Assembly (NCBI RefSeq): GCF_004770995.1
Contig: NZ_RQHW01000008.1
Location: 92,222 to 156,221, forward strand
DNA: 64,000 nt
Direction of reading: 5' to 3'
Source of the DNA: Leptospira idonii
Lineage (GTDB): Bacteria > Spirochaetota > Leptospiria > Leptospirales > Leptospiraceae
Position numbers and translations under genes: made by a program. Numbering within the stretch: position 1 is the first letter of the stretch; each line of letters opens with the position of its first letter. The notes beneath the pieces were generated by a model. It was not told the origin of the DNA. It worked only from the letters and a program-made list of their open reading frames with translations, and ran no database searches. Shown here in pieces: positions 35,968 to 45,079 of this stretch.

Positions 35968-36918
35968 ATGAGAGAAAGCCGCAGGGAAGATTTGAAATTA
36001 TTCGGAAATCCAATTCTTCATCCGCTCAACTTAATTTTAATCTTCAACGTCCTTGTTTATTTAATTCAGATGGTTGCGGAACAGCAGCTGATCTATCGTT
36101 TTGCCCTCATTCCTAAATTCTTTTTTTCCGGTGCCTACTGGCAGGTGTTTACATACGGTTTCCTTCACCAACAAGGAATCATTCCTTTTCATTTGCTCTT
36201 TAATATGTATGCCATGTATATGATGGGAAACTATCTCGTTCCTATTCTAGGAAAATTTAAGTTTACACTTCTCTATTTCTTATCTCAGTTAGGTGGTGGG
36301 GCCTTTGTTGTTTTATCCGCTTACTTGAATGTGAAGTTGGGAGGAGACATTCCCATTCTTTATGATCCTTCTACTTTGGTAGTGGGAGCTTCCGGGGCAG
36401 TGTTCGGGCTTCTTGCCATTTTCGGAGTTTTTTATCCGAATGCGATGATTGTGATTTTTATTTTTCCTGTAAGAGCAAGCAATGCCGCTTGGGTTGCATT
36501 TTTGGTAGGATACGCTCTCAGCATATTTATGAATGTGCCTATGTCGAACACCGCTCATATGGGAGGAATGGTTACAGGAATTCTACTCTATACTTTATTT
36601 GAAAAATACATTCAGCCTAAGAACTTACCTACGTTACCCGGAGCGGAATGGGAAACCTTAGAGGAATCCCCAAATGTTCCCGTCAAACAGAGTTCTCCCG
36701 GAACAGAGGAACTATTTTCCGATCAGAAAAAAGCCAATGAGCAATTGTTATCTCAAATTTCAAAATGGGTGGATCTGGCGCAGATAGAAGCTTTTCTTCT
36801 CGATAAACAGGTGCCAAATGCCAATATCTGCCCACCTTCCAGTTTTCAGGAAACGGATCCTGTCTGTTTGAGATGTGATTGGTTGCCGAACTGCGCTTTG
36901 AGAAAAGCAAGGAATTAG
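35968..36918 (+). CDS. Rhomboid-family intramembrane serine protease
   Basis: A 316-residue membrane protein with six or seven helices. The catalytic dyad is Ser142 in GASGAVFGLLA and His197 in TAHMGG. HLLFNMYAMYMMG (His75, Asn79) supplies the conserved oxyanion residues. Rhomboids cut single-pass membrane proteins inside the bilayer. A cytoplasmic C-terminal tail of about 100 residues ends in a Cys-rich stretch (CPPSSF, CLRCDWLPNC), which could bind metal; this tail is not part of the core fold. It is followed closely by a strong promoter for the next gene. Confidence 0.9.
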   Translation: MRESRREDLKLFGNPILHPLNLILIFNVLVYLIQMVAEQQLIYRFALIPKFFFSGAYWQVFTYGFLHQQGIIPFHLLFNMYAMYMMGNYLVPILGKFKFTLLYFLSQLGGGAFVVLSAYLNVKLGGDIPILYDPSTLVVGASGAVFGLLAIFGVFYPNAMIVIFIFPVRASNAAWVAFLVGYALSIFMNVPMSNTAHMGGMVTGILLYTLFEKYIQPKNLPTLPGAEWETLEESPNVPVKQSSPGTEELFSDQKKANEQLLSQISKWVDLAQIEAFLLDKQVPNANICPPSSFQETDPVCLRCDWLPNCALRKARN

Positions 36919-36935
36919 TTTTTTTCGGTAATTTC

Positions 36936-36964
36936 TTGACAAAGCTGTCAAATAGAGATAATAA
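36936..36964 (+). promoter_or_regulatory. Strong promoter with overlapping operator-like dyad, predicted leaderless start
   Basis: TTGACA (36936-36941) and TAATAA (36959-36964) are 17 bases apart. The expected transcription start, six to seven bases later, falls on or next to the ATG at 36970, and no Shine-Dalgarno is present. TTGACA-AAGC-TGTCAA (36936-36951) is an inverted repeat that includes the -35 box and could bind a repressor. Confidence 0.65.
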
Positions 36965-36969
36965 AGCGC

Positions 36970-37446
36970 ATGGCTGAACCTAAGTCCAGTACGATCAACG
37001 AAGTTTTGAAAAGGGAAAAACTTTCCAAAGACTTCGAAAAAGAAAAAATCGAAACGGAAAAAAAGGCGATCGAGGCTGCGGTTGCCAAAATGGAAACCTC
37101 CTCTAAATCTTCCGGAACTGTCGCTTCCGCTTCCTCTTCTAAAAGATTTATCACCGCTTTTGACATCGCTTATTCCCAAGCAACGAAAGACTTAAGGTAT
37201 TATTTTTTAGGCGAAGCCGATTACGGGACTCAATTCAAAAATTTATTTTTAGAAAACGAAAACATCTTCAAAAGACACTCAATCAACGGAAAAAAATATT
37301 TGGAGTATGTAAGGGAAGCCTTCGAACGTTATAAAAAAATCCATAGTCTGATGCCGATGGAACCTATGAAACCGAAACATTTTAAATACGTAGAAGAATC
37401 CATCCAAGAATTGATTCGAATGTTAAGCCAAAGATTTGGCAAATAA
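36970..37446 (+). CDS. Hypothetical basic helical protein
   Basis: A 158-residue protein without a recognised domain. Residues 1-60 are highly charged and Ser/Ala-rich (KREKLSKDFEKEKIETEKK), probably a coiled coil then a disordered linker. Residues 60-158 look globular and helical, with a Met/Pro hinge MPMEPMKPKHF. It has its own strong promoter and no clear ribosome site. The response-regulator gene begins 15 bases after its stop and may be cotranscribed. Function unknown. Confidence 0.62.
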   Translation: MAEPKSSTINEVLKREKLSKDFEKEKIETEKKAIEAAVAKMETSSKSSGTVASASSSKRFITAFDIAYSQATKDLRYYFLGEADYGTQFKNLFLENENIFKRHSINGKKYLEYVREAFERYKKIHSLMPMEPMKPKHFKYVEESIQELIRMLSQRFGK

Positions 37447-37461
37447 GCAGAGTTAGTTTAA

Positions 37462-38091
37462 ATGAACGATGCTTTAAAAAAAGTCATCCTCTTATTGGAA
37501 GATGACTTATCGTTCGCACACGAAACGATTTCCCGTTTTCAAGAAGAAGGAAACGGTTATAAAATCATCCACTTCACTTCATTTCGCGACTTTTCCGCCA
37601 ATCAACCCGAACATGTGGATCTTGTGTATCTGGATTTGGGACTTCCCGATGTGGACGGATTGGAAATCATTCCTTACTTATCTACTCGTTATGCGGGAGC
37701 CAAAATTTCCGTTCTTTCCATCTTTCAGGATGAGGAAAGAGTGTTTCAGGCGATTCGTCACGGAGCTTGCGGATACATCTGGAAATCGGATGTGAAAAAT
37801 CTTCCGGAGACCTCCAAAGTATTGTTAGAGGAAGGAGTTCTGTTAACACAAAGCATCGCTCTTCGTATCATCAAACATTTTCAGACTCCTGCCAGTCAAA
37901 ATTCGATCGTAAGCGTTCTTACCGAAAGAGAAAAACAAATATTGGATCGAATCGTGAACGGAGAGAATACGAAAGACATCAGCCTGTCTTTGGGAACTTC
38001 GGACGGTACGGTTCGAAACCAATTAAAAAGCATTTATCGCAAACTGGAAGTTAAATCAAAAAGCGAATTGATTCTGAAGTTCAAAAGATAA
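37462..38091 (+). CDS. NarL/LuxR-type response regulator
   Basis: A 209-residue two-domain regulator. The receiver domain has the acidic pocket (Glu13-Asp14-Asp15), the phospho-acceptor Asp58 in VYLDLGLPDVDG, and Lys108 in YIWKSD. The C-terminus (about 147-205) is a LuxR helix-turn-helix (LTEREKQILDRIVNG then KDISLSLGTSDGTVRNQL). It regulates transcription when phosphorylated. The stop is directly followed by the ATG of the kinase gene, making a cognate pair. Note Gly-Thr-Ser-Asp replaces the common LxxSxxTV spacing only slightly. Confidence 0.92.
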   Translation: MNDALKKVILLLEDDLSFAHETISRFQEEGNGYKIIHFTSFRDFSANQPEHVDLVYLDLGLPDVDGLEIIPYLSTRYAGAKISVLSIFQDEERVFQAIRHGACGYIWKSDVKNLPETSKVLLEEGVLLTQSIALRIIKHFQTPASQNSIVSVLTEREKQILDRIVNGENTKDISLSLGTSDGTVRNQLKSIYRKLEVKSKSELILKFKR

Positions 38092-39264
38092 ATGGAATCC
38101 CATTCTCGTTATGAACTGATTTTCAGAAAAATCACCAAAAAACCCCGCTTCTATTTCGGATTCGCATTCTTATTCGCAAATGCACTTGGTTGTTATTTGG
38201 AATGGAAAAGGAATGTTCCTATTTTATTCTATCTCGACTTTACAATGTGTTTGGTCAGTGTCGTTTTGATTCTACTTTCCGGCGGAAGGGAAAGAAGGAC
38301 GCATATTTTTCTTTATCTATTCTTTTTGACTGTAGGGATCGTTCTGGAAATCGAAACTCAAATTTTCGATCCTGTGGGAGAGTTCGATAACGTTAGAGTT
38401 GGATATGCCGTATATCTAGTGTTAATGTTGTCCGTTTTTCTTTTTCCTGGAAAACCATATCAGTTCTTTCTATTCTGGGTGGGAATTTATTTATATTCTT
38501 TCATTCGTTATACATTTTTGGGCCCTTTGGATAACATCATTTCCAGATTCATCGTTATGTCCACATACGGAATTCCCACTTATATCTTCGCCATACTTAC
38601 GTTCAATTGGTGGTACAAACTGAATCTTCAGAACGTAACCCAAAAACAGAAAATTCTTATGCTTCAGGCCAAACTTGTGCAGCAGGAAAGGACTTCCATC
38701 TACAGCGACATGCATAATTATCTGGGCGCAGGACTCACTCAACTTATGTTAGCTGTTGATAAAATTCCCATCGGGGAGGTTGTCAGCAGTGAAAAAAAGG
38801 AAGAGTTGAAAAACACCGCCTTGTTTTTGATCAGCAGCCTCCAGTCAGGGATCTCGGTGAAAGAGGATGTGCAAAATCTATCCGGAGATTTTTTGCTGGG
38901 AATGAAGTCCATCCTGATCCGAAGGTATTCCATTTCGGGAAGAAAGCTGAAGTTTCGATTTCCCGAGTCTTTGGAAAGATTTTCTCTCAAAGGAAAGGAA
39001 AAACAGTTTTTATCTCTTCTTACCGAAATCACAAACAACGACTTGAAATACGGTTTCGGGGATCCCGTATGGGAGATCTTAGAAGAAGGAGATAAGGTCT
39101 GTTTCAATTTCGATTCCAAAACGACTCGGCATGAATCTTTGGGAAGAGGAAGAAAATTGATCGAAGATTCAATACTAGCTTTGCATGCGAAAGGGTTTCA
39201 ATTTTCGGAAGAAGGAGAGAAGATTCGTTTCTGCTTCGCTTTGGAAAAGGGATCATCGTTCTAA
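38092..39264 (+). CDS. Membrane histidine kinase, DesK/NarX-like (HisKA_3), with a degenerate ATPase domain
   Basis: A 390-residue kinase with about six transmembrane helices (19-171) and no large periplasmic domain, similar in layout to DesK. The H-box resembles HisKA_3: QQERTSIYSDMHNYLGAGL with His208. The ATPase domain has an N-box-like ITNNDLKYG and a C-terminal LGRGRKLIEDS that recalls the G2 loop, but no DxGxG (G1) box is visible; DSKTTRHESLG takes its place. Activity may therefore be weak or mainly phosphatase. It is the partner of the upstream response regulator. Confidence 0.78.
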   Translation: MESHSRYELIFRKITKKPRFYFGFAFLFANALGCYLEWKRNVPILFYLDFTMCLVSVVLILLSGGRERRTHIFLYLFFLTVGIVLEIETQIFDPVGEFDNVRVGYAVYLVLMLSVFLFPGKPYQFFLFWVGIYLYSFIRYTFLGPLDNIISRFIVMSTYGIPTYIFAILTFNWWYKLNLQNVTQKQKILMLQAKLVQQERTSIYSDMHNYLGAGLTQLMLAVDKIPIGEVVSSEKKEELKNTALFLISSLQSGISVKEDVQNLSGDFLLGMKSILIRRYSISGRKLKFRFPESLERFSLKGKEKQFLSLLTEITNNDLKYGFGDPVWEILEEGDKVCFNFDSKTTRHESLGRGRKLIEDSILALHAKGFQFSEEGEKIRFCFALEKGSSF

Positions 39265-39382
39265 GGAAATTTATTTTTTGAATTGATTTTGTTACTCATT
39301 CGAATATTAAGAATCATCTTCGGACCAGGCAAATCATAAGTTTGTCCTGCCATTCTAGGAACAAAAACGGAGACTGTCGAAA

Positions 39383-41617
39383 ATGAAACGCTTCCTTAGA
39401 TGCGCCGCTCTTTTCTGTTTTTGCATTTTTTTAAGCTGCCAAAATACCGACTTTTCTCCCCGGGCTATCGACGGAGAAATCGATCTTTCTTCTTGGAATC
39501 TTTCCGAAACAAACATGATCTTGTTAGACGGGGAATGGTTGTTTTACCCGGAAGAATGGGTGGACGATCGTCATCCTGCTTCCGGCAAACCTCATCTTGT
39601 CGTTTCTAGGGGAACTTGGAACGATCAAGTTTTGTTCCCTTCCTCTGATAGAGAAGGTTTGGGATGGGGCACTTATGTTTTGAAATTGAAATTGCCTCAG
39701 CGATTTGCCTTTAGGGACTACCGATTGAATTCGGGTCTTTATGGAGTTGCCGCCAAACTCATCGTAAACGGAGAAGAGATCGGGGAAGTCGGAAGAGTTT
39801 CTTCCGCATTTGCCGGGAGAACGGAATGGATGTCTTTCGGAGAAACTATTTTCCCTTTGAATGAAATCGGGAAAAACGCCGTTTTGTATGTTCAGGTTTC
39901 CAACTCCATGCATATAAGAGGAGGAATGTGGAAGGCTCCCGCTTTGGGAGAAAGAAGTTATATGATCTCCTCTTCTCGTACGGATATGATTCGAGAATCT
40001 TTCGCTATGGGAGGTTTATTTTTATTAGGATTGTATCAGCTCTTTCTTTATTTTTTCCGTCGTAAAAACCCAAGTTCTCTTTTGTTCTCTGCATTTTGTT
40101 TTGTCATGTCCTTACGTTTGACAGTAACCGGTTCTTATGTTTTTGCCATCATCGGAAATCTGCAGGACGGAGAACTTCCGTTTAGGCTTGACTATCTAAC
40201 CAATTATTCCGGGGCTGCGATTGCGATGTATTATGTGCGTTCCTTGTATCCTCAAGCAGTTCCCATTTTGTGGGTTCATTGTTTCTCTTCGTTGTACATA
40301 CTTGCTTCTTGTTTTGCCGTATTCGGTTCCCTTTATTGGTTGAGTTTCACTCTTCATCCTATGTTGGTTTTCACTTTCATTCCTCTTTCTTTAAGCTTTT
40401 ATATTTTGGCAAAGATATGGATGGCGGATCGACAAGGAAGATTGATTTTGATTTCAGGGATGATCATACTTATGGTGAGCATCGTTGTGGATATCTGTTC
40501 CACTTTCTTTTCCACTTCATGGAAAGACAGTTTGAGTTTCGGATTACTTGCGTTCGTTTTGTCCCAAAGCGTTTATCTATCCCGAATCCATTCTGCGATT
40601 GTGAATCTTGCGGAAAAAGAACTTTTGGCGGCTCAATACCAATTGGTTCAGTCCGAAAAAATGTCTTCTTTGGGCATCATAGTTGCGGGAGTGGCTCATG
40701 AGATCAATTCGCCTATGGCAGTCATCCGTCTTGCCGAACAAAACGTACTTTATTCGCTGAAACAGATGCTTTCCGATCTTCCTTCTTTCGGGTCTATTCT
40801 TCAGGGAAAAAAATTATCTTTGTTCGAAAAATTGCTTCGATTTGCGGATGAACCCAAACGTAATTTACCGGGAATCGGAGAACGAACTGTCCGCAAAGAG
40901 ATTGAAAAGTATCTGAATGAAATCGGATGTCCGAATCCTTCTTCGAAGGCGGAACTGCTTGTGGATTTAGGATTTGTTTCTATTTCTGAAGATTACAAGG
41001 AATATCTAACGGATCCGGAATGTGATTCCGTTTGGATTAAAACTTCCGAGTGGATCGGTTTCCTTAGAAAAATGGAAGGGATTCATCAAGCTTCCGATCG
41101 CGTCACTAAAATCATCCAGTCCTTGAAAACATTCACTCATTTGGATCCTAAGGCGGAAAAACGACTTTCTCACATCCAAGAAGGGATTGAAACCGTGCTT
41201 ATTATATTTTCCCATCCTTTGAAATTCGGAATCGAAGTGCAGAAAAACTTCGATGAGATTCCCGCATTCTTATGTTATCCGGACGAACTCATTCAAGTTT
41301 GGACCAATTTGATCCATAATTCCATTCAAGCGATGGAAACGGGGAAGGGGATACTTCGCATTTCCATCAGACAGGAAGTTTCAAACGATATAAGTTATGC
41401 GGTTGTATCCGTTCAAGACACAGGGAAGGGCATTCCCGAAAAAGACAAAAAGAAAGTTTTTGAACCTTTCTTTTCGACGAAACCTGCAGGAGAGGGGACA
41501 GGGCTAGGGCTTCATATCACCAAACAAATCGTAGAGAAACATGACGGACGAATTGAACTGAATTCCGATTCTTCAGGCACGAAATTTTCCGTTTCTCTCC
41601 CCATTTTCCTTCCTTAG
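39383..41617 (+). CDS. 7TM-DISM sensor histidine kinase with split phosphotransfer domain
   Basis: A 744-residue receptor kinase. After a signal peptide or lipoprotein signal (Cys19 in FLSC), an extracytoplasmic jelly-roll-like 7TMR-DISM domain (about 30-195) is followed by seven helices (205-400), a linker helix and the kinase core. The H-box is VAGVAHEINSPMAV with His439. The ATPase domain has Asn646, DTGKG (679-683) and GTGLGL (705-710). About 125 residues separate the H-box from the second DHp helix, matching the insertion in the kinase at 18415. Such receptors may sense carbohydrates or small solutes. A GGAG ribosome site precedes the start by ten bases. Confidence 0.88.
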   Translation: MKRFLRCAALFCFCIFLSCQNTDFSPRAIDGEIDLSSWNLSETNMILLDGEWLFYPEEWVDDRHPASGKPHLVVSRGTWNDQVLFPSSDREGLGWGTYVLKLKLPQRFAFRDYRLNSGLYGVAAKLIVNGEEIGEVGRVSSAFAGRTEWMSFGETIFPLNEIGKNAVLYVQVSNSMHIRGGMWKAPALGERSYMISSSRTDMIRESFAMGGLFLLGLYQLFLYFFRRKNPSSLLFSAFCFVMSLRLTVTGSYVFAIIGNLQDGELPFRLDYLTNYSGAAIAMYYVRSLYPQAVPILWVHCFSSLYILASCFAVFGSLYWLSFTLHPMLVFTFIPLSLSFYILAKIWMADRQGRLILISGMIILMVSIVVDICSTFFSTSWKDSLSFGLLAFVLSQSVYLSRIHSAIVNLAEKELLAAQYQLVQSEKMSSLGIIVAGVAHEINSPMAVIRLAEQNVLYSLKQMLSDLPSFGSILQGKKLSLFEKLLRFADEPKRNLPGIGERTVRKEIEKYLNEIGCPNPSSKAELLVDLGFVSISEDYKEYLTDPECDSVWIKTSEWIGFLRKMEGIHQASDRVTKIIQSLKTFTHLDPKAEKRLSHIQEGIETVLIIFSHPLKFGIEVQKNFDEIPAFLCYPDELIQVWTNLIHNSIQAMETGKGILRISIRQEVSNDISYAVVSVQDTGKGIPEKDKKKVFEPFFSTKPAGEGTGLGLHITKQIVEKHDGRIELNSDSSGTKFSVSLPIFLP

Positions 41618-41703
41618 GGAAATCGAAAAAAAATAAAAATTCTGTCCCAGCTGGGATATTTACAGACCGGGATTGTTAATGTTAGTATAGAGAGAAATTT
41701 CGA

Positions 41704-41823
41704 ATGCTAGCCATGAATCCCTATTTTCAAAGATTTATTATTTTCCTTTTGATCACCGCTATTTATATGCTTTGGATTTTCGTAGGTTACGATATTGTCG
41801 GTTTAGTCAGCCTCCCTTCTTAG
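41704..41823 (+). CDS. Candidate small membrane protein, 39 residues
   Basis: A short frame from ATG 41704 (or ATG 41713) to TAG 41821 encodes a protein with one strong transmembrane helix (about [19 protein letters not shown] in the middle) and short polar ends. It occupies most of the gap between the kinase and hisB, where a gene of this kind is otherwise absent. GAGAG lies about ten bases before the first ATG. It overlaps the upstream, unlikely N-terminal extension of hisB in another frame. The hydrophobic composition supports a real gene; conservation would decide. Confidence 0.45.
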   Translation: MLAMNPYFQRFIIFLLITAIYMLWIFVGYDIVGLVSLPS

Positions 41824-41888
41824 ATTTCCCGAAAACCAGGTTTCTTTCTCGGTTGACATGGTGGTTTTCCGCCAAGCATGCTCAGAAT

Positions 41889-42470
41889 ATGATCGAATCC
41901 CGTAAAACTTCGGAAACCGATATCCGTTTGGACCTGGAGGTTCGCGGAACCGGAAATTACCGTTTTGATACAGAAATCCCCTTTTTTGAGCATATGCTCT
42001 CTCATATTTCCAAACACGGTTTGATCGATATGGATCTCCATCTGCGGGGGGACATAGGAATCGATTGTCACCATTCCGTGGAAGACACTGCCATTCTTAT
42101 GGGACAAATGATCCATAAACAATTAGGGGATAAAAAAGGTATCTTTCGATACGGCCATTTTACCATTCCTATGGACGAAGTTTTGACTACCGTTGCCGTG
42201 GATCTGGGCGGTCGTTTTTTCTTCAAATACACCGGCCCCGAGTTGGACGGAAAGTTCGGAATTTACGATGCGGAACTCACTTTGGAGTTTATGCAAAAAT
42301 TGGCTCTCAATGCAAAAATGAATCTGCATATTGTGGTTCACTACGGGGACAATCGCCACCATATCCACGAATCCATCTTCAAAGGTTTGGGAAAAGCTCT
42401 TAGGCAAGCGATCGCATTGGATCCTGCGGCGGCGGGTCAAATTCCTTCCACCAAAGGTATGTTAGAGTGA
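41889..42470 (+). CDS. hisB: Imidazoleglycerol-phosphate dehydratase
   Basis: A 193-residue monofunctional IGPD, which dehydrates imidazole-glycerol phosphate in histidine synthesis. The two manganese-binding motifs are clear: DCHHSVED (about residues 58-65) and RHHIHES (about 157-163). The length matches the stand-alone enzyme, without the phosphatase domain of E. coli HisB. The start is ATG 41889; the frame open from 41772 adds 39 residues that are not part of the family. The stop overlaps the GTG start of hisH (GTGA). Confidence 0.95.
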   Translation: MIESRKTSETDIRLDLEVRGTGNYRFDTEIPFFEHMLSHISKHGLIDMDLHLRGDIGIDCHHSVEDTAILMGQMIHKQLGDKKGIFRYGHFTIPMDEVLTTVAVDLGGRFFFKYTGPELDGKFGIYDAELTLEFMQKLALNAKMNLHIVVHYGDNRHHIHESIFKGLGKALRQAIALDPAAAGQIPSTKGMLE

Positions 42471-43093
42471 TCGCAATTCTTGATTTCGGAATGGGAAATA
42501 TCCATTCCTTATTGAAAGCGGTTTCACTTTATACGGATCAGTTTCAGTTTACGAATCAACCGAAAGACATCGCAAAGGCGGATAAAGTGATTTTGCCAGG
42601 AGACGGGCATTTTCACAAAGCGATGGAAAACCTGAACCAATCGGGATTTACAGATTCCATCAAAGAACACATTCTGAAGGAAAAACCTCTTCTGGGAATT
42701 TGTATCGGTTATCAAGTGTTATTTGAAGACTCGGACGAAACTTCCAAAAAGGGACAACTCGTCCAAGGTTTGGGTTTGGTGCGAGGTAAAATCAGAAAGT
42801 TCGAAGGAAAACCCACTTCCAAAGTTCCTCATATGGGTTGGAACAAACTGTACGAAATCAAATCCAAATCGACTAAAATTCTAAAGGGAATCCAGAACGA
42901 ATCCTTTATGTATTTTATCCATTCCTACAGACCTACAGGTGTGGATAGAGCCGATGCTACGGCTAATTGTCGTTATTATGGTGAAACCTTTCCCGCAGTG
43001 GTGGAAAAAGGTTCCGTGATGGGAACTCAGTTTCACCCGGAAAAGTCGGACAAACTAGGTCTGCAAATCATCAAAAATTTTATCGAAATCTGA
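42467..43093 (+). CDS. hisH: Imidazole glycerol phosphate synthase, glutamine amidotransferase subunit
   Basis: A 208-residue class I glutaminase that feeds ammonia to HisF. The nucleophile Cys is in [12 protein letters not shown] (about residue 83) and the His/Glu pair is in GTQFHPEKS near 186-194. The N-terminal [12 protein letters not shown] is typical of HisH. It starts at GTG inside the hisB stop, so translation is coupled. The partner hisF is not in this window, as hisA is followed by an unrelated gene. Confidence 0.95.
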   Translation: MIAILDFGMGNIHSLLKAVSLYTDQFQFTNQPKDIAKADKVILPGDGHFHKAMENLNQSGFTDSIKEHILKEKPLLGICIGYQVLFEDSDETSKKGQLVQGLGLVRGKIRKFEGKPTSKVPHMGWNKLYEIKSKSTKILKGIQNESFMYFIHSYRPTGVDRADATANCRYYGETFPAVVEKGSVMGTQFHPEKSDKLGLQIIKNFIEI

Positions 43094-43095
43094 AT

Positions 43096-43830
43096 ATGTT
43101 CATTATCCCTGCAATCGATTTATTAGACAACGAGGCGGTTCGTCTCACTCAAGGCGATTACAATCAAAAAATCGTTTATTCCTCCCGGCCGGAAGAGATG
43201 GCTGTCAGTTTCGAAAAAGACGGAGGAGAACTTCTCCATATCGTCGACTTGAACGCTGCCAAAACGGGAAGTTCCGACAATGGAAAAGCGATCCGAAACA
43301 TTCGTTCTTTCTGTAAAATGAAATTAGAGTTAGGTGGAGGAATCCGCTCTCTCGATTCCATGGCTTTTTATGACGATTTGGGAATCGATCGTTTTATTTT
43401 GGGAACCATAGCAGTAGAGCAACCTAAAGTGGTCGAAGAAGGTCTAAAGGTTTACGGAACGGAAAGAATCGTGGTGGGAGTGGATGCAAAAGACGGAATC
43501 GTAAGAACCAAAGGTTGGGAAACAAACACCGGTTTAACGATCTTCGGCTTTTTGGAAAACATGCATTCTATGGGAGTTCGTCATATCATTTTTACCGACA
43601 TCTCCAAGGACGGTATGATGCTTGGACCCAATTTTGAAATTTATAAAGATATTTTGGATCGTTTCCCTGAAATGAAACTCATCGCATCCGGAGGGGTTTC
43701 TTCTTTGGAGGATCTGAAACGACTGCGCCAAGTTACGAACGGGAAACTTTACGGTGCCATCACAGGAAAAGCCGTTTACGAAGGAAAAATTAATTTAAAG
43801 GAAACCTTTCGGGAATTTTCGAAAGTTTAA
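43096..43830 (+). CDS. hisA: Phosphoribosylformimino-5-aminoimidazole carboxamide ribotide isomerase
   Basis: A 244-residue (beta/alpha)8 barrel that performs the Amadori rearrangement in histidine synthesis. The first catalytic Asp is in IIPAIDLLDNEAVRL (Asp8) and the second in VVGVDAKDG (about Asp129). The phosphate-binding LGGGIRS and IASGGVSS loops are present. It follows hisH by two bases and is followed 14 bases later by the VKOR fusion gene, which may share the transcript. Confidence 0.95.
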   Translation: MFIIPAIDLLDNEAVRLTQGDYNQKIVYSSRPEEMAVSFEKDGGELLHIVDLNAAKTGSSDNGKAIRNIRSFCKMKLELGGGIRSLDSMAFYDDLGIDRFILGTIAVEQPKVVEEGLKVYGTERIVVGVDAKDGIVRTKGWETNTGLTIFGFLENMHSMGVRHIIFTDISKDGMMLGPNFEIYKDILDRFPEMKLIASGGVSSLEDLKRLRQVTNGKLYGAITGKAVYEGKINLKETFREFSKV

Positions 43831-43844
43831 GAGGAAGTGAGTCA

Positions 43845-45074
43845 ATGGACCGAAAAAAATTAAATATCATCGGTATTGCCGCGAGCATCGCAGGTTTGGT
43901 GTTATCCTTCCTGTTGGCTGTGGAATACTTTGGTTTGGGAACGGACAATATAGCGAACTCCGCCTGTTCCGCTATGGGAGGAGGATCTTCCTGCCTTAAG
44001 GTGGCAGAAAGTAGTTTTTCCGCCATTCCTAATGTTCCTATTTTAGGGGACGTTCCCATCGCTCTTTTCGGGTTCGGGTTTTACGGAGTCCTTAGTTTTT
44101 TATTCTTCTTAAATCTTCGCCCTTCCGACGAAGAAAGTTTCCAAACCAGAAGTCTTTTGATTGTCGCTATTGCAGCGTTAGGTTTTCTGTTGGACATCGT
44201 TTTATTCGGCATTTCCGTAGGGATCATCGGCACAGTGTGTCAGTTATGCGCCTTTACATACTTAGTCACTTTCATCATCGGAGTTACGGGAGTTTTGCTT
44301 GTGAAAGAAGTTAAAGCAGATTATCAAAAATTAAAATCGGCGATCGTTTCCACTATCGGCACGCTTGCTTTGGTGTTTTTCTTTTCCTTTTCGGTAGGAT
44401 ACGCATCTTCCAAACTAACCGCTTCTCCTTCTTCGAATACTCTTTCCACAAGTAAGGGAATGGATACTTCCGAGATCGAGAAAAAAGTCGCGGAATACGA
44501 GGCGAGTCCAGCTTTGAATATCGATATTTCCGGCTCTGCTTCCATCGGTAAAAAAGACGCTCCTATCACGATCGTTAAATATGCCGACTTCAATTGCGGT
44601 CATTGTCTTCATACATCCCACATCCTTCATACCGTTCTTTCCGAATATGACGGAATGGTAAAAGTTGTGTATCGCAATTTCCCGTTAGACGGCTCTTGTA
44701 ACCATTTCGTGCAACAAGCGAGACCTGGTGCTAGTTCCTGCGTGGCTGCTATGGCATCCATCTGTGCGGACAAACAAGGAAAGTTCGAACAAATGTATAG
44801 AGGGCTTTACGACAATACGGAGAAGGGAGTGGCTCATTCCACAAGCACAGTGCTCAATTTAGCGAACACTCTTTCTCTCAACGTAAACCAATTGAAAGCT
44901 TGCATGAGTTCTAAAGAAGCGTCCGATCAGTTGAACAAAGAAATCGAAGAAGCGGGACGATTGAACATCCAAGCGACTCCTTCTCTTTATATCAATGATA
45001 AGAGGATCGACAGCGGAACACCTAACCCTGTTTTCCTCAAAACGCTTTTGGATCGATTGATTAAAAAAATCTAA
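43845..45074 (+). CDS. VKOR-DsbA/thioredoxin fusion, disulfide-forming protein
   Basis: A 409-residue fusion. Residues 1-160 form a four-to-five-helix vitamin K epoxide reductase domain with the loop Cys41/Cys50 pair and the quinone-proximal CQLC (Cys132, Cys135). A further helix (about 165-187) leads to a periplasmic thioredoxin-like domain of the DsbA/DsbG type with CGHC (Cys251, Cys254) and the cis-Pro loop QATPSLYI. The protein should oxidise periplasmic proteins and pass the electrons to quinone in one chain. The Cys-rich secreted proteins elsewhere in the window are possible clients. Its terminator appears to lie within the convergent downstream gene. Confidence 0.92.
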   Translation: MDRKKLNIIGIAASIAGLVLSFLLAVEYFGLGTDNIANSACSAMGGGSSCLKVAESSFSAIPNVPILGDVPIALFGFGFYGVLSFLFFLNLRPSDEESFQTRSLLIVAIAALGFLLDIVLFGISVGIIGTVCQLCAFTYLVTFIIGVTGVLLVKEVKADYQKLKSAIVSTIGTLALVFFFSFSVGYASSKLTASPSSNTLSTSKGMDTSEIEKKVAEYEASPALNIDISGSASIGKKDAPITIVKYADFNCGHCLHTSHILHTVLSEYDGMVKVVYRNFPLDGSCNHFVQQARPGASSCVAAMASICADKQGKFEQMYRGLYDNTEKGVAHSTSTVLNLANTLSLNVNQLKACMSSKEASDQLNKEIEEAGRLNIQATPSLYINDKRIDSGTPNPVFLKTLLDRLIKKI

Positions 45075-45079
45075 TCGAT

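Noticed and set aside
35780..35971. 63-residue frame between the Crp/Fnr and rhomboid genes.
   Set aside because: It reads straight through an intrinsic terminator and has no ribosome site.
41772..41888. 39-residue N-terminal extension of hisB.
   Set aside because: IGPD proteins start close to the RKTSETDI stretch; the extension has no family counterpart and overlaps the candidate small membrane protein in another frame.
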